Source: Telluria antibiotica (lineage in GTDB: Bacteria; Pseudomonadota; Gammaproteobacteria; Burkholderiales; Burkholderiaceae_D). Taken from it: a stretch of 64,000 bases of DNA. The position numbers and the translations under genes were made by a program. A model generated the notes under the pieces. The model was not told the origin of the DNA. It was given only the letters and a program-made list of their open reading frames with translations, and did not search any database. Each line of letters begins with the position of its first letter. Position 1 is the first letter of the stretch. The DNA lies in the NCBI RefSeq assembly GCF_011682055.1, contig NZ_JAAQOM010000005.1:287049-351048 (forward strand), written 5' to 3'. Positions 16,336 through 25,602 of this stretch are shown in pieces.

Positions 16336-18984
16336 ATGTTCGAGTTCCTATTCAAGCGGCCGGGCGACAAGCCCGGCGACAAGCCGGCCGGGCAGGGCGC
16401 ACGAGGGGGCGCACAGGCGGAACCATCCGCGCCCGCCGCACAGTCGTCCAATCAGCAACGTGCGGTCCAGGCTGACAAACTCGGCCGGATCGGCGCCGAT
16501 GAAGCGGCCGCCGTGGAATTCATTCTCCAATGCGAATTTTCCGAACTGCGGCTGTCTGCCGCCGAGTTCGTCCATAGCCCCGAGCAGCTCGAGCGCGTCC
16601 ATGCCGCGATGCGCAACACCGACCGCCGCGTCGCCAAGCTGATGCAATCCCGCCTCGACGCGCACCGCCACCGCGAAGCCGAGCACCGGCGCGCGCAGGC
16701 CGCCGTCGAGCAGGCCGAGTCCCTTCTCAAGGAGACATTGCTGACCCCGAACCATGTGGCCGACCTCGACCGCAAATGGTCCGTGATCGTCGCGCCCGAG
16801 CTCGACGCGGCATTCGAGACCGCGCGCGCTGCGCTGGCCCGGCGCCTGGAAACGCAGGTGGCCCTGCAGCGCGCCATGATCGACCGCGTGGCCGCGCTGC
16901 GCCAGCTGGGCGGGGCCGGGCTGCCGGCCGCCGAACTGGCCCAGCGCGTCGATGCGCTGGCGCAGGAACAGGACGACGCCCTGCTGGCACCCGAGCATCC
17001 GTCGCTGCCGCGCGCCCTCGTGGCCGAGTTCGCGGCCGAGATGCAGACGCTGCGCGCACGGCTGCAGACGGCGGAAGCGGGCCAGGCCGCGCTGGGCGCA
17101 CGCAGCGCGTTCCTCGACGCGCAAGCGGCCAAGGCGCCCGCCGAGCTGCATGCGGACGCGCTGCGGCGCGAGTGGAAGGCGCTCCCGCCGCTGCCCGCGG
17201 ACGAGCAGGGCGCCGAACTGCAGCGCCGCTTCGATGCCTTGCTGGCCACGTTGCCGCAGCCCGAGCCGCGCAAGACCAGGGAGCCGAAGCCGGCGCATGA
17301 CGCTGCCCACGGCGCCAAGCCGGCCGCCAAGAACGGCAAGGACGGCAAGGACGGCCAGGACGCGAAGGAGACCAAGACACGCGGCGCCGACCAGCATTTC
17401 ATCGACACGATGGACGCGATGGAAGCGGCGCTGCAACAAGGATCGCTGGGCGCGGCCGCCGAGCACGACAAGACGCTGAAGGAAGCACGCGAAAAGGGCA
17501 TGCGCCTCGCGCCGGCCCAGTCCGACCGCCTGGCCCATTTACGCGCCGAGCTCAAGCGCCTGTCCGACTGGGCGCGCTGGGGCGGCAACGTGTCGCGCGA
17601 GGAACTCATCAAGACGGTCGAAGCCTTGCCCACACAAAACCTGGCGATGAGCGAGCTGGCCAAGAAAGTGGGCAGCATGCGCGACCGCTGGAAGGCGCTC
17701 GACAGCCTGTCCGGCGCCGCGCCGAAAAGCCTGTGGGAGCGTTTCGATGCCGCGTGCACGGCCGCGTACGCGCCGGCCGCCGCCCACTTCCGTCACCTGG
17801 CCGACGAGCGCCATGCGAACGCGGCGCGGGGCCAGGCGCTCGTCGACGAAGCCCAGGCCGAGATCGCGCGTCTGCGCGACGGCAGCGCCGACTGGAAGCA
17901 CGTGGCGGGCACGGTGCAGCGCCTGCGTCTCGCGTGGAGCCACCTGGGCGCCATCGACCGCAAGGACAAGAAGCGTCTGGACGCCCTGTTCACGGACGCA
18001 CTGAACACCTTGCAGGGCCCGCTGGAGCAACAGCGCAAGGGCGAAATGGCCGAGCGCGAAGCCATCATCGAGGCAGCGGCCGCCATCGATCCGCACGACC
18101 GCCATGCGATCGACGCGATGCGCGCGCTGCAGCAGCGCTGGCAGGACCACGCCCGCGCACTGCCGCTGGAACGCAAGAGCGAGCAGGCGTTGTGGCAGCG
18201 CTTCCGCGCCGTGTGCGACGACGTGTTCCAGCGCCGCAAGGAAACGATGCACGAGGCCGACATCGAGCGCCGCGTCCACGAGGCCGCCAAGGAAGCCATC
18301 AGCGCCCGCCTGGAAGCGGCTGCCGCCGACGTGACGCCGGCCACCGCCGGCAAGATCTTGCGCGAGGCGCAGGCCGAGTGGCAGGCGATCGGCCCCGTGC
18401 CGCGCGCGCACGAAGCCCGCGTCGAGAAACGCTACCACGCGGCCGTCGCGCTGGTGCAGCAGCATGCCGACCAGGCGCGCCGCGCCGCGGGCGTCGCCCA
18501 GGCCGGCATGCTGCGCGACAAGCTGCGCCTCGTGCAGGAACTGGAAGAGGCCGTGGCGTCGTCCGGCGCCGCCGATGTCGACTGGGACGCGCGCTGGACC
18601 GCGCTGCCGCCGCTGGATGCCGACATGGAGCGCACGCTGCGCACCCGTTTCGACGGGGCGCTCGTCGCATTGCGCGGCAGCCCGGACGCGCGCGCCGCGT
18701 ACGCACGCCAGCTGGAAGACAACCGTGCCAGGCTGCTGCACGAATTGCTGCGCCAGGAGATCGGGGCGGGCATCGACAGCGGTCCGGAATTCGCGCGCGA
18801 CCGGCTGAAGCTGCAGGTCGAAGTGCTGCAATCGTCGTTGAAGTCCGGCCACGGCGGCCGCGGCGCCCAGGACGGTGCGACGGCCCGGCTGCGCGACCTG
18901 TGCGCGCTGCCTGCGCTCGTCGACGCGCGCACGGCATCGCGGATCGAGCAGCTCGCGCTGCGCGTGGCCAAGGAGGGCAAGTGA
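16336..18984 (+). CDS. DUF349-repeat protein
   Basis: 882 residues, cytoplasmic, Ala/Arg/Glu-rich coiled coil. DUF349 units are recognisable by a conserved Trp followed by a basic, aromatic-rich helix: near residues 450 (RWKALDSLSG), 528 (RLRLAWSHLG), 600 (RWQDHARALP) and 680 (EWQAIGPVP). A Lys/Gly/Asp-rich linker (about 330-345) separates an N-terminal coiled coil from the repeats. Function of the family is unknown. The extended -10-like sequence TGCTATGAT at 16301-16309 may be its promoter, but I see no matching -35. Its stop overlaps the moaE start (GTGA). Confidence 0.8.
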   Translation: MFEFLFKRPGDKPGDKPAGQGARGGAQAEPSAPAAQSSNQQRAVQADKLGRIGADEAAAVEFILQCEFSELRLSAAEFVHSPEQLERVHAAMRNTDRRVAKLMQSRLDAHRHREAEHRRAQAAVEQAESLLKETLLTPNHVADLDRKWSVIVAPELDAAFETARAALARRLETQVALQRAMIDRVAALRQLGGAGLPAAELAQRVDALAQEQDDALLAPEHPSLPRALVAEFAAEMQTLRARLQTAEAGQAALGARSAFLDAQAAKAPAELHADALRREWKALPPLPADEQGAELQRRFDALLATLPQPEPRKTREPKPAHDAAHGAKPAAKNGKDGKDGQDAKETKTRGADQHFIDTMDAMEAALQQGSLGAAAEHDKTLKEAREKGMRLAPAQSDRLAHLRAELKRLSDWARWGGNVSREELIKTVEALPTQNLAMSELAKKVGSMRDRWKALDSLSGAAPKSLWERFDAACTAAYAPAAAHFRHLADERHANAARGQALVDEAQAEIARLRDGSADWKHVAGTVQRLRLAWSHLGAIDRKDKKRLDALFTDALNTLQGPLEQQRKGEMAEREAIIEAAAAIDPHDRHAIDAMRALQQRWQDHARALPLERKSEQALWQRFRAVCDDVFQRRKETMHEADIERRVHEAAKEAISARLEAAAADVTPATAGKILREAQAEWQAIGPVPRAHEARVEKRYHAAVALVQQHADQARRAAGVAQAGMLRDKLRLVQELEEAVASSGAADVDWDARWTALPPLDADMERTLRTRFDGALVALRGSPDARAAYARQLEDNRARLLHELLRQEIGAGIDSGPEFARDRLKLQVEVLQSSLKSGHGGRGAQDGATARLRDLCALPALVDARTASRIEQLALRVAKEGK

Positions 18985-19451
18985 ACAAGGGCACGACCGA
19001 CGTCCGCGTCCAGAGCGGCGATTTCGACCTCAGCACCGAGGTCGCGCGGCTGCGCGCGGGCGACGCGCGCGTGGGAGCCGTCGTCAGCTTCGTCGGCACG
19101 GTGCGCGACATGAACGACGGCGCGAACGTCGCCGAGCTGGAGCTGGAGCATTATCCGGGCATGACGGAGCGCGCGCTGCATGACATCGTCGAACAGGCGC
19201 GGGCGCGCTGGCCGCTGTACGGCGTCCTTGTCATCCACCGCATCGGGCCGATGCAGCCGCTGGACCAGATCGTCCTCGTCGCCTGCACGGCGGCGCACCG
19301 GGGCGAAGCGTTTGCCGCGTGCGAATTCATCATGGACTACCTCAAGACCGACGCCCCGTTCTGGAAGAAGGAACAGACGCCGGATGGGGCGCGCTGGGTC
19401 GACGCGCGCGTGACGGACGACGCGGCCCGGGCCAAGTGGGCCAGCCGCTGA
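18981..19451 (+). CDS. moaE: Molybdopterin synthase catalytic subunit MoaE
   Basis: Large subunit of molybdopterin synthase, which transfers sulfur from MoaD thiocarboxylate to precursor Z in molybdenum-cofactor synthesis. 156 residues, normal length. Family landmarks: GAVVSFVGTVRD, LELEHYPGMTE, VIHRIGPMQP, and the active-site lysine segment APFWKKEQTPDG. The GTG start at 18981 overlaps the DUF349 stop and is preceded by a strong AAGGAGGG (18970-18977). moaA, moaD and moeA are not adjacent, so the pathway is completed elsewhere. Confidence 0.95.
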   Translation: MNKGTTDVRVQSGDFDLSTEVARLRAGDARVGAVVSFVGTVRDMNDGANVAELELEHYPGMTERALHDIVEQARARWPLYGVLVIHRIGPMQPLDQIVLVACTAAHRGEAFAACEFIMDYLKTDAPFWKKEQTPDGARWVDARVTDDAARAKWASR

Positions 19452-19819
19452 GCTGGATCGCCGTCGCCATCGGCGCCGTACTGGGCGCCTGGCTGCGTTG
19501 GGGCTTGACCATCTTCCTCTCCCAGTTGCACGCGCACATCCAGCTGGGCACGCTCGTCGCCAACCTCCTCGGCGGCTACCTGATCGGCCTGGCGCTGGGG
19601 TTCTTCGACACGGCGCCGGCGCTGTCGCCCGCGTGGCGGCTGTTCGTCATCACGGGCTTCCTTGGCGGCCTGACGACGTTTTCCAGTTTTTCCGGCGAGT
19701 CGATGGTGCTCATGCAGCGTGGCCACTACGGCTGGGCGCTGGCGCATGCGGCGGTGCACTTGCTGGGCTCGGTCGGCTGCTGCGTCGCGGGTTATGCGAC
19801 GTGGCGTGCCATTGCGTGA
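19436..19819 (+). CDS. crcB: Fluoride channel FluC/CrcB
   Basis: Small four-helix fluoride channel that works as a dual-topology dimer and relieves fluoride toxicity. About 127 residues. Typical motifs: GAVLGAWLRWGL, GTLVANLLGGYLIG, and GFLGGLTTFSSFSGE, which carries the fluoride-lining Phe/Ser residues and the sodium-site region. The start is uncertain: a GTG at 19436 inside moaE gives the usual length, and the only alternatives are rarer codons near 19448. It is probably translated by coupling with moaE. No fluoride riboswitch can be placed because the gene is internal to an operon. Confidence 0.88.
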   Translation: MGQPLSWIAVAIGAVLGAWLRWGLTIFLSQLHAHIQLGTLVANLLGGYLIGLALGFFDTAPALSPAWRLFVITGFLGGLTTFSSFSGESMVLMQRGHYGWALAHAAVHLLGSVGCCVAGYATWRAIA

Positions 19820-19901
19820 TACCTGGCCGTCGTTCGCTTGCGCGCAAGGTGTTGGCGTTGCAGTCTGGCACAGTCCTAATTTTCATTGATCGGAGAACGC
19901 C

Positions 19902-20327
19902 ATGACCCAGCAACAGTCCGCACGCCCGAGCCCCGCCTTCGTCGGTGCTTCCTGGAGCGCCATGATCGTCGGCATCCTCGCCTACCTCGCCGGCTTGTGG
20001 AATGCCTCGATGCAGCTCAACGAAAAAGGCTATTACTTGACCATCCTGCTGTACGGCTGCTTCGCCGCCGTGTCGCTGCAAAAAACCCTGCGCGACCGCG
20101 CCGAAAACCTGCCGGTGACCGGGTTGTACGTCGGCCTGTGCTGGACCTCGCTGAGCGCCGCGCTCGGCCTGCTGACGGTCGGGCTGTGGAATGCCGCGCT
20201 GATGCCCAGCGAAAAAGGCTTTTATGCGATGTCGTACGTGCTGACCTTGTTCGCCATCGTGGCCGTGCAGAAGAACGTGCGCGACCTGGCGGCGGCGAAT
20301 GCCGCCCCCGTGGCGTCGCAGGCCTGA
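19902..20327 (+). CDS. YiaA-like inner membrane protein
   Basis: 141 residues with four hydrophobic helices arranged as two related pairs (YiaAB two-helix repeats). The repeats share a distinctive LWNASMQLNEKGYY / LWNAALMPSEKGFY motif at the second helix of each pair, a clear internal duplication. No catalytic residues. E. coli YiaA and YiaB are of unknown function. The 82-bp upstream gap contains GGAGA at 19891-19895 as a ribosome-binding site. Converges with the ClC-type gene. Confidence 0.75.
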   Translation: MTQQQSARPSPAFVGASWSAMIVGILAYLAGLWNASMQLNEKGYYLTILLYGCFAAVSLQKTLRDRAENLPVTGLYVGLCWTSLSAALGLLTVGLWNAALMPSEKGFYAMSYVLTLFAIVAVQKNVRDLAAANAAPVASQA

Positions 20328-20337
20328 CGCACGCCCG

Positions 20338-21669
20338 TCACGGCGGGCGCGGCGGCTCGCGGCGCGCGGGCAGGTCGGCCAGCCTTGTGTCGGCGGGCAC
20401 CGACGCCATCCAGCGGTGCTTGGGCTGCCCGACGCGCTGCGCGCGATAAATGCCCGTGTGGCCGGAAAACAGATAGGCCAGCACGCATCCGACGGCCGCG
20501 TATACACCCGCTTCCGCGCCGAACAGCTCGATGGCCATCAACGTCGACGCGATCGGCGTGTTGGCGGCGCCGGCGAACACGGCCACGAAGCCGACGCCCG
20601 CCAACAAGGCAAACGGCAGGTGCAGCAGCGGTGCCAGCGCATTGCCCAACGTGGCGCCGATGTAGAACAGCGGCGTCACCTCGCCGCCCTTGAAGCCGCT
20701 GCCCAGCGACGCGATCGTGAACGCCATCTTGCCTGCGAAATCCCACGGGGCCAGCGGCTGCGCGAATGCGGCCTGGATCGTGGGGATGCCCAGGCCGATG
20801 TAGCGGTCCGCGTCCAGCGCCAGCACGGCGGCCGCGACGACGATGCCGCCCAGCAGCGGGCGCAGCGGGCCGTACGTCACGCGCCGCTTCATCCAGGCCG
20901 ACAGCGCGTGCGTGCAATCCGCGAACAGCTTGCCGGCCAGGCCGAACAGGGCGCCGGCGAGCGCGACGGCGATCAGCGGCCATGCGGCCAGCGCGGGCAC
21001 CGCGCCGATCGCGTAGTGCGTGTGGTGGATGCCCAGCGCGTGGCTCCACAGGAGGCAGACCTGGTCGCCGGCGATGGCGGCCGCGAGGCAGGCGAGCAGG
21101 GCGTCGTAGCGCAGGCGGCCGATCGCGAGCACTTCGAGGCCGAAGATGGCCCCGGCCAGCGGCGTGCCGAACACGGACGCGAAACCGGCGCTGATGCCCG
21201 CCATCAGCACGATGCGCCGGTCTTCGTGTTTCAACTTGAACACGTGCGTGAGCTGGTCGGCGAGGGCGCCGCCCATCTGCACGGCCGTTCCTTCGCGTCC
21301 CACCGAGGCACCGAACAGGTGCGAGATCACCGTGCCGCCGAGCACGAGCGGCGCCATCCGCAGCGGGATCACTTTTTTCGGGTCATGGATCTCGTCGATC
21401 AGGAGGTTGTTGCCGGCCTCGACCGAACTACCGAAGCGCAGGTACAGCCAGCCGACGGCGAATCCGGCCAGCGGCAGCAGGGCGATGAGCCAGCGGTGGG
21501 CGATGCGTGTGCCCGTCGCCACGTCGAGGGCAAATAAAAAGACGGCCGAGGCGGTGCCGGACAGCAGCCCGACGGCAAGGGCGAGCAGCAGCCATTTCGC
21601 CATTGTGGGGAGCAGGCGCAGCTGTTCGTCGAAGTGTCTGGAGAGGAAAGAAAGGCCCATGCCGGGCAT
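20338..21669 (-). CDS. ClC-family anion channel or antiporter, possibly fluoride type
   Basis: 443 residues, about 16-18 membrane helices, no CBS domains. The gating-glutamate motif is GREGTAVQ (124-131, Glu126) rather than the usual GREGP. The first anion-binding motif (GSGIP in chloride ClCs) is replaced by a segment around SSVEAGNN (81-88), so the chloride-coordinating serine is not in its normal context. Such changes are reported for fluoride-selective ClC proteins; nearness to crcB (fluoride channel) supports but does not prove this. The helix-N-type GFVAVFAGAANTP segment and a conserved GGEVTPLF are present. A second possible start is at 21660. Confidence 0.8.
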   Translation of the reverse strand: MPGMGLSFLSRHFDEQLRLLPTMAKWLLLALAVGLLSGTASAVFLFALDVATGTRIAHRWLIALLPLAGFAVGWLYLRFGSSVEAGNNLLIDEIHDPKKVIPLRMAPLVLGGTVISHLFGASVGREGTAVQMGGALADQLTHVFKLKHEDRRIVLMAGISAGFASVFGTPLAGAIFGLEVLAIGRLRYDALLACLAAAIAGDQVCLLWSHALGIHHTHYAIGAVPALAAWPLIAVALAGALFGLAGKLFADCTHALSAWMKRRVTYGPLRPLLGGIVVAAAVLALDADRYIGLGIPTIQAAFAQPLAPWDFAGKMAFTIASLGSGFKGGEVTPLFYIGATLGNALAPLLHLPFALLAGVGFVAVFAGAANTPIASTLMAIELFGAEAGVYAAVGCVLAYLFSGHTGIYRAQRVGQPKHRWMASVPADTRLADLPARREPPRPP

Positions 21670-21784
21670 TGTAGCGCAGCAACTTTAAACGTTTGCCTGT
21701 CGTGTGTTCACATCTTGAAAAGTCGCTACGCCATCCCTAACTGGGTGTCAATCCGAAATCCAACCCAAACACAGGGATCATCAA

Positions 21785-24397
21785 ATGCGCCAAGACAAAT
21801 TGACGACCAAGCTCCAGGAAGCGCTCGCCGATGCGCAAAGCCTGGCCGTCGGCAACGACAACCAATACATCGAACCCGTTCACCTGCTCGCCGCGCTGCT
21901 GGGCCAGAGCGATGGCGGCGCGCGCTCGCTGTTGCAACGCGCCGGCGTCAACGTGGGCAGCCTGCAGACGGCGCTGCGCTCCGCGTTCGACCGCCTGCCG
22001 AAAGTGTCCGGCACGGGCGGCGACGTGCAGGTCGGGCGCGAGCTCGTGTCGCTGCTGAACCTGGCCGACCGCGAATCGCAGCGGCGCGGCGACCAGTTCC
22101 TGTCGAGCGAGATGGTGCTGCTGGCCTTTACGGAAGACAAGTCTGAAGCGGGCCGTCTCGCACGCGAGAACGGACTCGCGCGCAAGGCGCTCGAATCCGC
22201 GATCTCCGCAGTGCGCGGCGGCGAATCCGTGAATTCGCAGGACGCGGAGGGCCAGCGTGAAGCCCTCAAGAAATATACGCTCGACCTGACGGAGCGGGCC
22301 CGCAGCGGCAAGCTCGACCCCGTGATCGGCCGCGACGACGAAATCCGCCGCGCCATCCAGGTATTGCAGCGCCGCACCAAGAACAACCCCGTGCTGATCG
22401 GCGAACCCGGCGTCGGCAAGACGGCGATCGTGGAGGGGCTGGCACAGCGCATCGTCAACGGCGAAGTGCCCGATTCGCTGAAGGGCAAGCGCGTGCTGTC
22501 GCTCGACATGGCGGCGCTGCTGGCCGGTGCCAAGTTCCGCGGTGAGTTCGAGGAACGCCTGAAGGCCGTGCTGAAGGAACTCGCGCATGACGAGGGCATG
22601 ACGATCGTCTTCATCGACGAGATCCACACGATGGTCGGCGCCGGCAAGGCCGAAGGCGCGATGGACGCGGGCAATATGCTCAAGCCCGCACTCGCGCGCG
22701 GCGAGCTGCACTGCATCGGCGCGACCACCCTCGACGAGTACCGCAAATACGTCGAGAAGGATGCCGCGCTGGAGCGCCGCTTCCAGAAGATCATCGTCGA
22801 CGAGCCGAGCGTGGAGGCGACCATCGCCATCCTGCGCGGCCTGCAGGAAAAGTACGAGCTGCACCACAAGGTCGAGATCACGGACCCGGCCATCATCGCC
22901 GCGGCCGAGCTGTCGCACCGTTATATTACTGACCGCTTCCTGCCCGACAAGGCCATCGACCTGATCGACGAGGCCGCGTCGAAGATCAAGATCGAGATCG
23001 ACTCGAAGCCGGAAGTGATGGACAAGCTCGACCGCCGCCTGATCCAGCTGAAGATCGAGCGCGAAGCCGTCAAGAAGGAAACCGACGAAGCGTCGCAGCG
23101 CCGGCTGGAACTCATCAACGACGAGATCGCCCGGCTGGAGCGCGAGTACGCCGACTACGAGGAAATCCTCAAGTCCGAGAAGGCGGCCGTGCAGGGCACG
23201 ACGCACATCAAGGAAGAGATCGAGCGCATCCGCCTGCAGATGGACGAAGCGAAGCGCCAGAGCAATTGGCAGAAGGTATCGGAGCTGCAGTATGGCCGCC
23301 TGCCCGAGCTGGAAAAGCAGTTGAAGGATGCGGAAGCTGCGGGCGAGCAGCCTGAAGACGCGAATGGCAAACCGCGGCTGCTGCGTACGCAAGTGGGTGC
23401 CGAGGAAATCGCGGAAGTCGTGTCGCGCGCGACCGGCATCCCTGTCGCCCGCATGATGCAGGGCGAACGCGACAAGCTGCTGCACATCGAAGAGAAGCTG
23501 CACGAGCGCGTCGTGGGGCAGGACGAGGCGATCGAGGCCGTGTCGGATGCGATCCGCCGCTCGCGTGCGGGTCTGGCCGATCCGAATCGTCCGTACGGCT
23601 CGTTCATGTTCCTGGGCCCGACGGGCGTGGGCAAGACGGAGCTGTGCAAGGCGCTGGCGAACTTCCTGTTCGACACGGAAGACGCGCTGATCCGTATCGA
23701 CATGAGCGAGTTCATGGAGAAGCATTCCGTGGCCCGCCTGATCGGCGCGCCGCCGGGCTATGTCGGCTACGAGGAGGGCGGCTACCTGACGGAAGCCGTG
23801 CGCCGCAAGCCGTACAGCGTGATCCTGCTGGACGAGATCGAGAAGGCGCATCCGGACGTGTTCAACGTCCTGCTGCAGGTCCTCGACGACGGCCGCATGA
23901 CGGATGGCCAGGGCCGCACGGTGGATTTCAAGAACACGGTGATCGTGATGACGTCGAACCTGGGTTCGCACAAGATCCAGTCGATGGACAGCGACGATCC
24001 GGCCGTGGTGAAGCTCGCGGTGATGGCCGAGGTGCGCGGACATTTCCGCCCCGAGTTCATCAACCGGATCGACGAGATCGTCGTGTTCCACGCGCTCGAC
24101 GAGAAGAACATCGGCGCGATCGCGAAGATCCAGCTGAAGAACCTGGAGCAGCGTCTCGAAAAGATGGAAATGGCGCTCGACATCAGCGACGAGGCCTTGC
24201 AGAAGATCGCGGAAGCCGGGTTCGATCCCGTGTATGGCGCGCGCCCGCTCAAGCGCGCGATCCAGCAGCAGATCGAGAATCCGCTGTCGAAGGAAATCCT
24301 GTCCGGCCGGTTCGGCCCGAAGGATACGATCCACGTCGCAGTGCGCGGCGGACAGCTGGTGTTCGGCGAGGAGCCGGCCGTCGAGCTGGCCAAGTAA
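21785..24397 (+). CDS. clpB: ATP-dependent disaggregase ClpB
   Basis: Hsp100 hexamer that threads aggregated proteins together with DnaK. 870 residues, typical length. N-terminal Clp-N repeats (1-145); first AAA+ module with Walker A GEPGVGKT (about 206) and Walker [10 protein letters not shown]; the long middle coiled-coil domain (about 400-530) that is diagnostic for ClpB against ClpA/ClpC; second module with GPTGVGKT (about 611), the pore loop GYVGYEEGG and Walker [10 protein letters not shown]. It has its own terminator. The upstream CTTGAAA (21714-21720) resembles a heat-shock -35, but a matching -10 is not correctly spaced. Confidence 0.98.
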   Translation: MRQDKLTTKLQEALADAQSLAVGNDNQYIEPVHLLAALLGQSDGGARSLLQRAGVNVGSLQTALRSAFDRLPKVSGTGGDVQVGRELVSLLNLADRESQRRGDQFLSSEMVLLAFTEDKSEAGRLARENGLARKALESAISAVRGGESVNSQDAEGQREALKKYTLDLTERARSGKLDPVIGRDDEIRRAIQVLQRRTKNNPVLIGEPGVGKTAIVEGLAQRIVNGEVPDSLKGKRVLSLDMAALLAGAKFRGEFEERLKAVLKELAHDEGMTIVFIDEIHTMVGAGKAEGAMDAGNMLKPALARGELHCIGATTLDEYRKYVEKDAALERRFQKIIVDEPSVEATIAILRGLQEKYELHHKVEITDPAIIAAAELSHRYITDRFLPDKAIDLIDEAASKIKIEIDSKPEVMDKLDRRLIQLKIEREAVKKETDEASQRRLELINDEIARLEREYADYEEILKSEKAAVQGTTHIKEEIERIRLQMDEAKRQSNWQKVSELQYGRLPELEKQLKDAEAAGEQPEDANGKPRLLRTQVGAEEIAEVVSRATGIPVARMMQGERDKLLHIEEKLHERVVGQDEAIEAVSDAIRRSRAGLADPNRPYGSFMFLGPTGVGKTELCKALANFLFDTEDALIRIDMSEFMEKHSVARLIGAPPGYVGYEEGGYLTEAVRRKPYSVILLDEIEKAHPDVFNVLLQVLDDGRMTDGQGRTVDFKNTVIVMTSNLGSHKIQSMDSDDPAVVKLAVMAEVRGHFRPEFINRIDEIVVFHALDEKNIGAIAKIQLKNLEQRLEKMEMALDISDEALQKIAEAGFDPVYGARPLKRAIQQQIENPLSKEILSGRFGPKDTIHVAVRGGQLVFGEEPAVELAK

Positions 24398-24419
24398 ATC
24401 TGTGGTGGAAAGAGAAACA

Positions 24420-24453
24420 CCCTGTCGGCATGCGCCGGCAGGGCGTTTTTTTT
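24420..24453 (+). terminator. Rho-independent terminator of clpB
   Basis: CCCTGTCGGC (24420-24429) pairs with GCCGGCAGGG (24434-24443, one G:T pair) around an ATGC loop, followed two bases later by eight T residues. Confidence 0.9.
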
Positions 24454-24472
24454 GCGCCGTCCGGCGCGATCG

Positions 24473-25171
24473 TCAGCGTCCGCCGCGGCGGCGCAGCGTG
24501 ACGCCCATCAGGCCGAGGCCGCCCAGCAGCAGGGCGATGCTACGCGGTTCCGGGACGTTCGCCGATCCGGCGTCGCCGCCGGCCGGGGTGTCGTCGGGGA
24601 CGTCGGCGACCGGGACCGTGGTGGGCAGGTCTGGCGTGGGCGGCAAGACGGGCGGGTCGCCTGCCGTCTTGACCGGCGACGGCGGCAGCGTCTGCGACAG
24701 CAGCGAGCCCACCTTGCGGCCTTGCGCGTCGACGAATTCGACTTTCACATGCGGGTCCACCGGCGTGACGGCAGCGCCATCGAACGTGAACTTGAACACC
24801 ATGTCGTCGGCCAGCGCGATCTGCTGGCCGTAGAAGCACATGCGGCTGCCGGCGGCGCCGTTGCTCGTGCCCGAGCAGCCGGACGCTTTCAGTTCGGACG
24901 TCGACAGCTTCCAGGCGCCCGTGCCGCCGGGCGCGCTGCCGACGCTCACGCTGCTGTACGTGCCGACGCCCTTGATCGCCAGCGCGGCCAGCCCCGTCGC
25001 GTCGCTCCAGCCGCCGCTGCGGTTCGCGGCGTCGATTTCCAGCGTGAGCACGTTGCTGTTCCAGTTCGACGTGAACGTCACGCCGTCGAGGGTCAGTACG
25101 CCGGCCTGGGCCGTCATGGTCGTCGCACCCAGCAGGGCAGCCAGTGCGGTCATGCGGAATGTCATCGTCAT
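24473..25171 (-). CDS. PEP-CTERM sorting-domain exported protein
   Basis: 232 residues. A Sec signal peptide (about 1-23, ending TMTAQA) is followed by a beta-rich extracellular region of unknown function, a Pro/Thr/Asp-rich spacer (about 165-205), and a textbook PEP-CTERM tail: NVPEPRS, a hydrophobic helix, then LRRRGGR. Such tails are cut by the membrane protease exosortase (EpsH family), usually in exopolysaccharide-producing, biofilm-forming bacteria. No exosortase is in the window. Two other start codons (25165, 25153) are possible. Convergent with clpB. Confidence 0.85.
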   Translation of the reverse strand: MTMTFRMTALAALLGATTMTAQAGVLTLDGVTFTSNWNSNVLTLEIDAANRSGGWSDATGLAALAIKGVGTYSSVSVGSAPGGTGAWKLSTSELKASGCSGTSNGAAGSRMCFYGQQIALADDMVFKFTFDGAAVTPVDPHVKVEFVDAQGRKVGSLLSQTLPPSPVKTAGDPPVLPPTPDLPTTVPVADVPDDTPAGGDAGSANVPEPRSIALLLGGLGLMGVTLRRRGGR

Positions 25172-25602
25172 TGGGTCTCTTTCAGGTTGCCGGCTTGCCG
25201 GACTGCGCCGGGTCTAAGTTGCCTGTGTGAATTTGTCTTACTGTCTTTACAGAGTGATTGTCGGTCAAAATAATGCTTTTCGTCAATTTATAGTGATATT
25301 TAGCAACAAAAAGTGTTGTTTAGCTAACGAGTGGCGCTGAATTCTGGGTGTGAACGATCGAATTCCACATGGTGAAAAGCGGGTTACAGATGTGAAAAGC
25401 GCAGCAGCGTGCCGTACCCGACGATTTCCATTCTGAGAAACCTGTTCTCGTATCATGAAAAATAAATCGTAGTATGTTGATTTAAAAGAGAATAAAAAGC
25501 GTCATATGTCTTATATAAGACTATTGGTGCTGCGCACAACCGGCGCTATCATTGTTTCCAACGGAATCACTGTCCAACCTCGTTTCACATCGGGAGAACG
25601 CC
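25172..25602. promoter_or_regulatory. 430-bp regulatory region between the PEP-CTERM gene and aceA
   Basis: Markedly AT-rich compared with its neighbours. It contains no credible gene. Visible features are two direct repeats of GTGAAAAGCG exactly 20 bp apart (25372-25381, 25392-25401), two GAATTC hexamers (25339-25344, 25360-25365), and a perfect 14-bp palindrome described separately. It must hold the divergent promoters for the PEP-CTERM gene and for aceA. Confidence 0.6.
25508..25521. promoter_or_regulatory. Perfect 14-bp palindrome, putative operator of aceA
   Basis: GTCTTATATAAGAC is fully self-complementary and lies 82 bp upstream of the aceA start codon, where a repressor would block transcription. 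The dimeric binding protein is not identified; a GntR- or similar-type regulator of acetate or fatty-acid metabolism is a guess. Confidence 0.45.

Noticed and set aside
21714..21736. Heat-shock (sigma-32) promoter of clpB
   Set aside because: CTTGAAA is a good -35, but the CGCCAT that resembles the -10 is only 8 bp away, too close for this sigma factor.
21670..21784. Fluoride riboswitch upstream of the ClC-type gene
   Set aside because: A GGGATGG occurs on the minus strand but the paired TTCnCC and downstream pseudoknot segments of the crcB motif are not found.
21737..24334. Long minus-strand open frame opposite clpB
   Set aside because: Antisense shadow of an intact, highly conserved gene; composition is Leu/His/Arg/Asp-biased with no recognisable motif.
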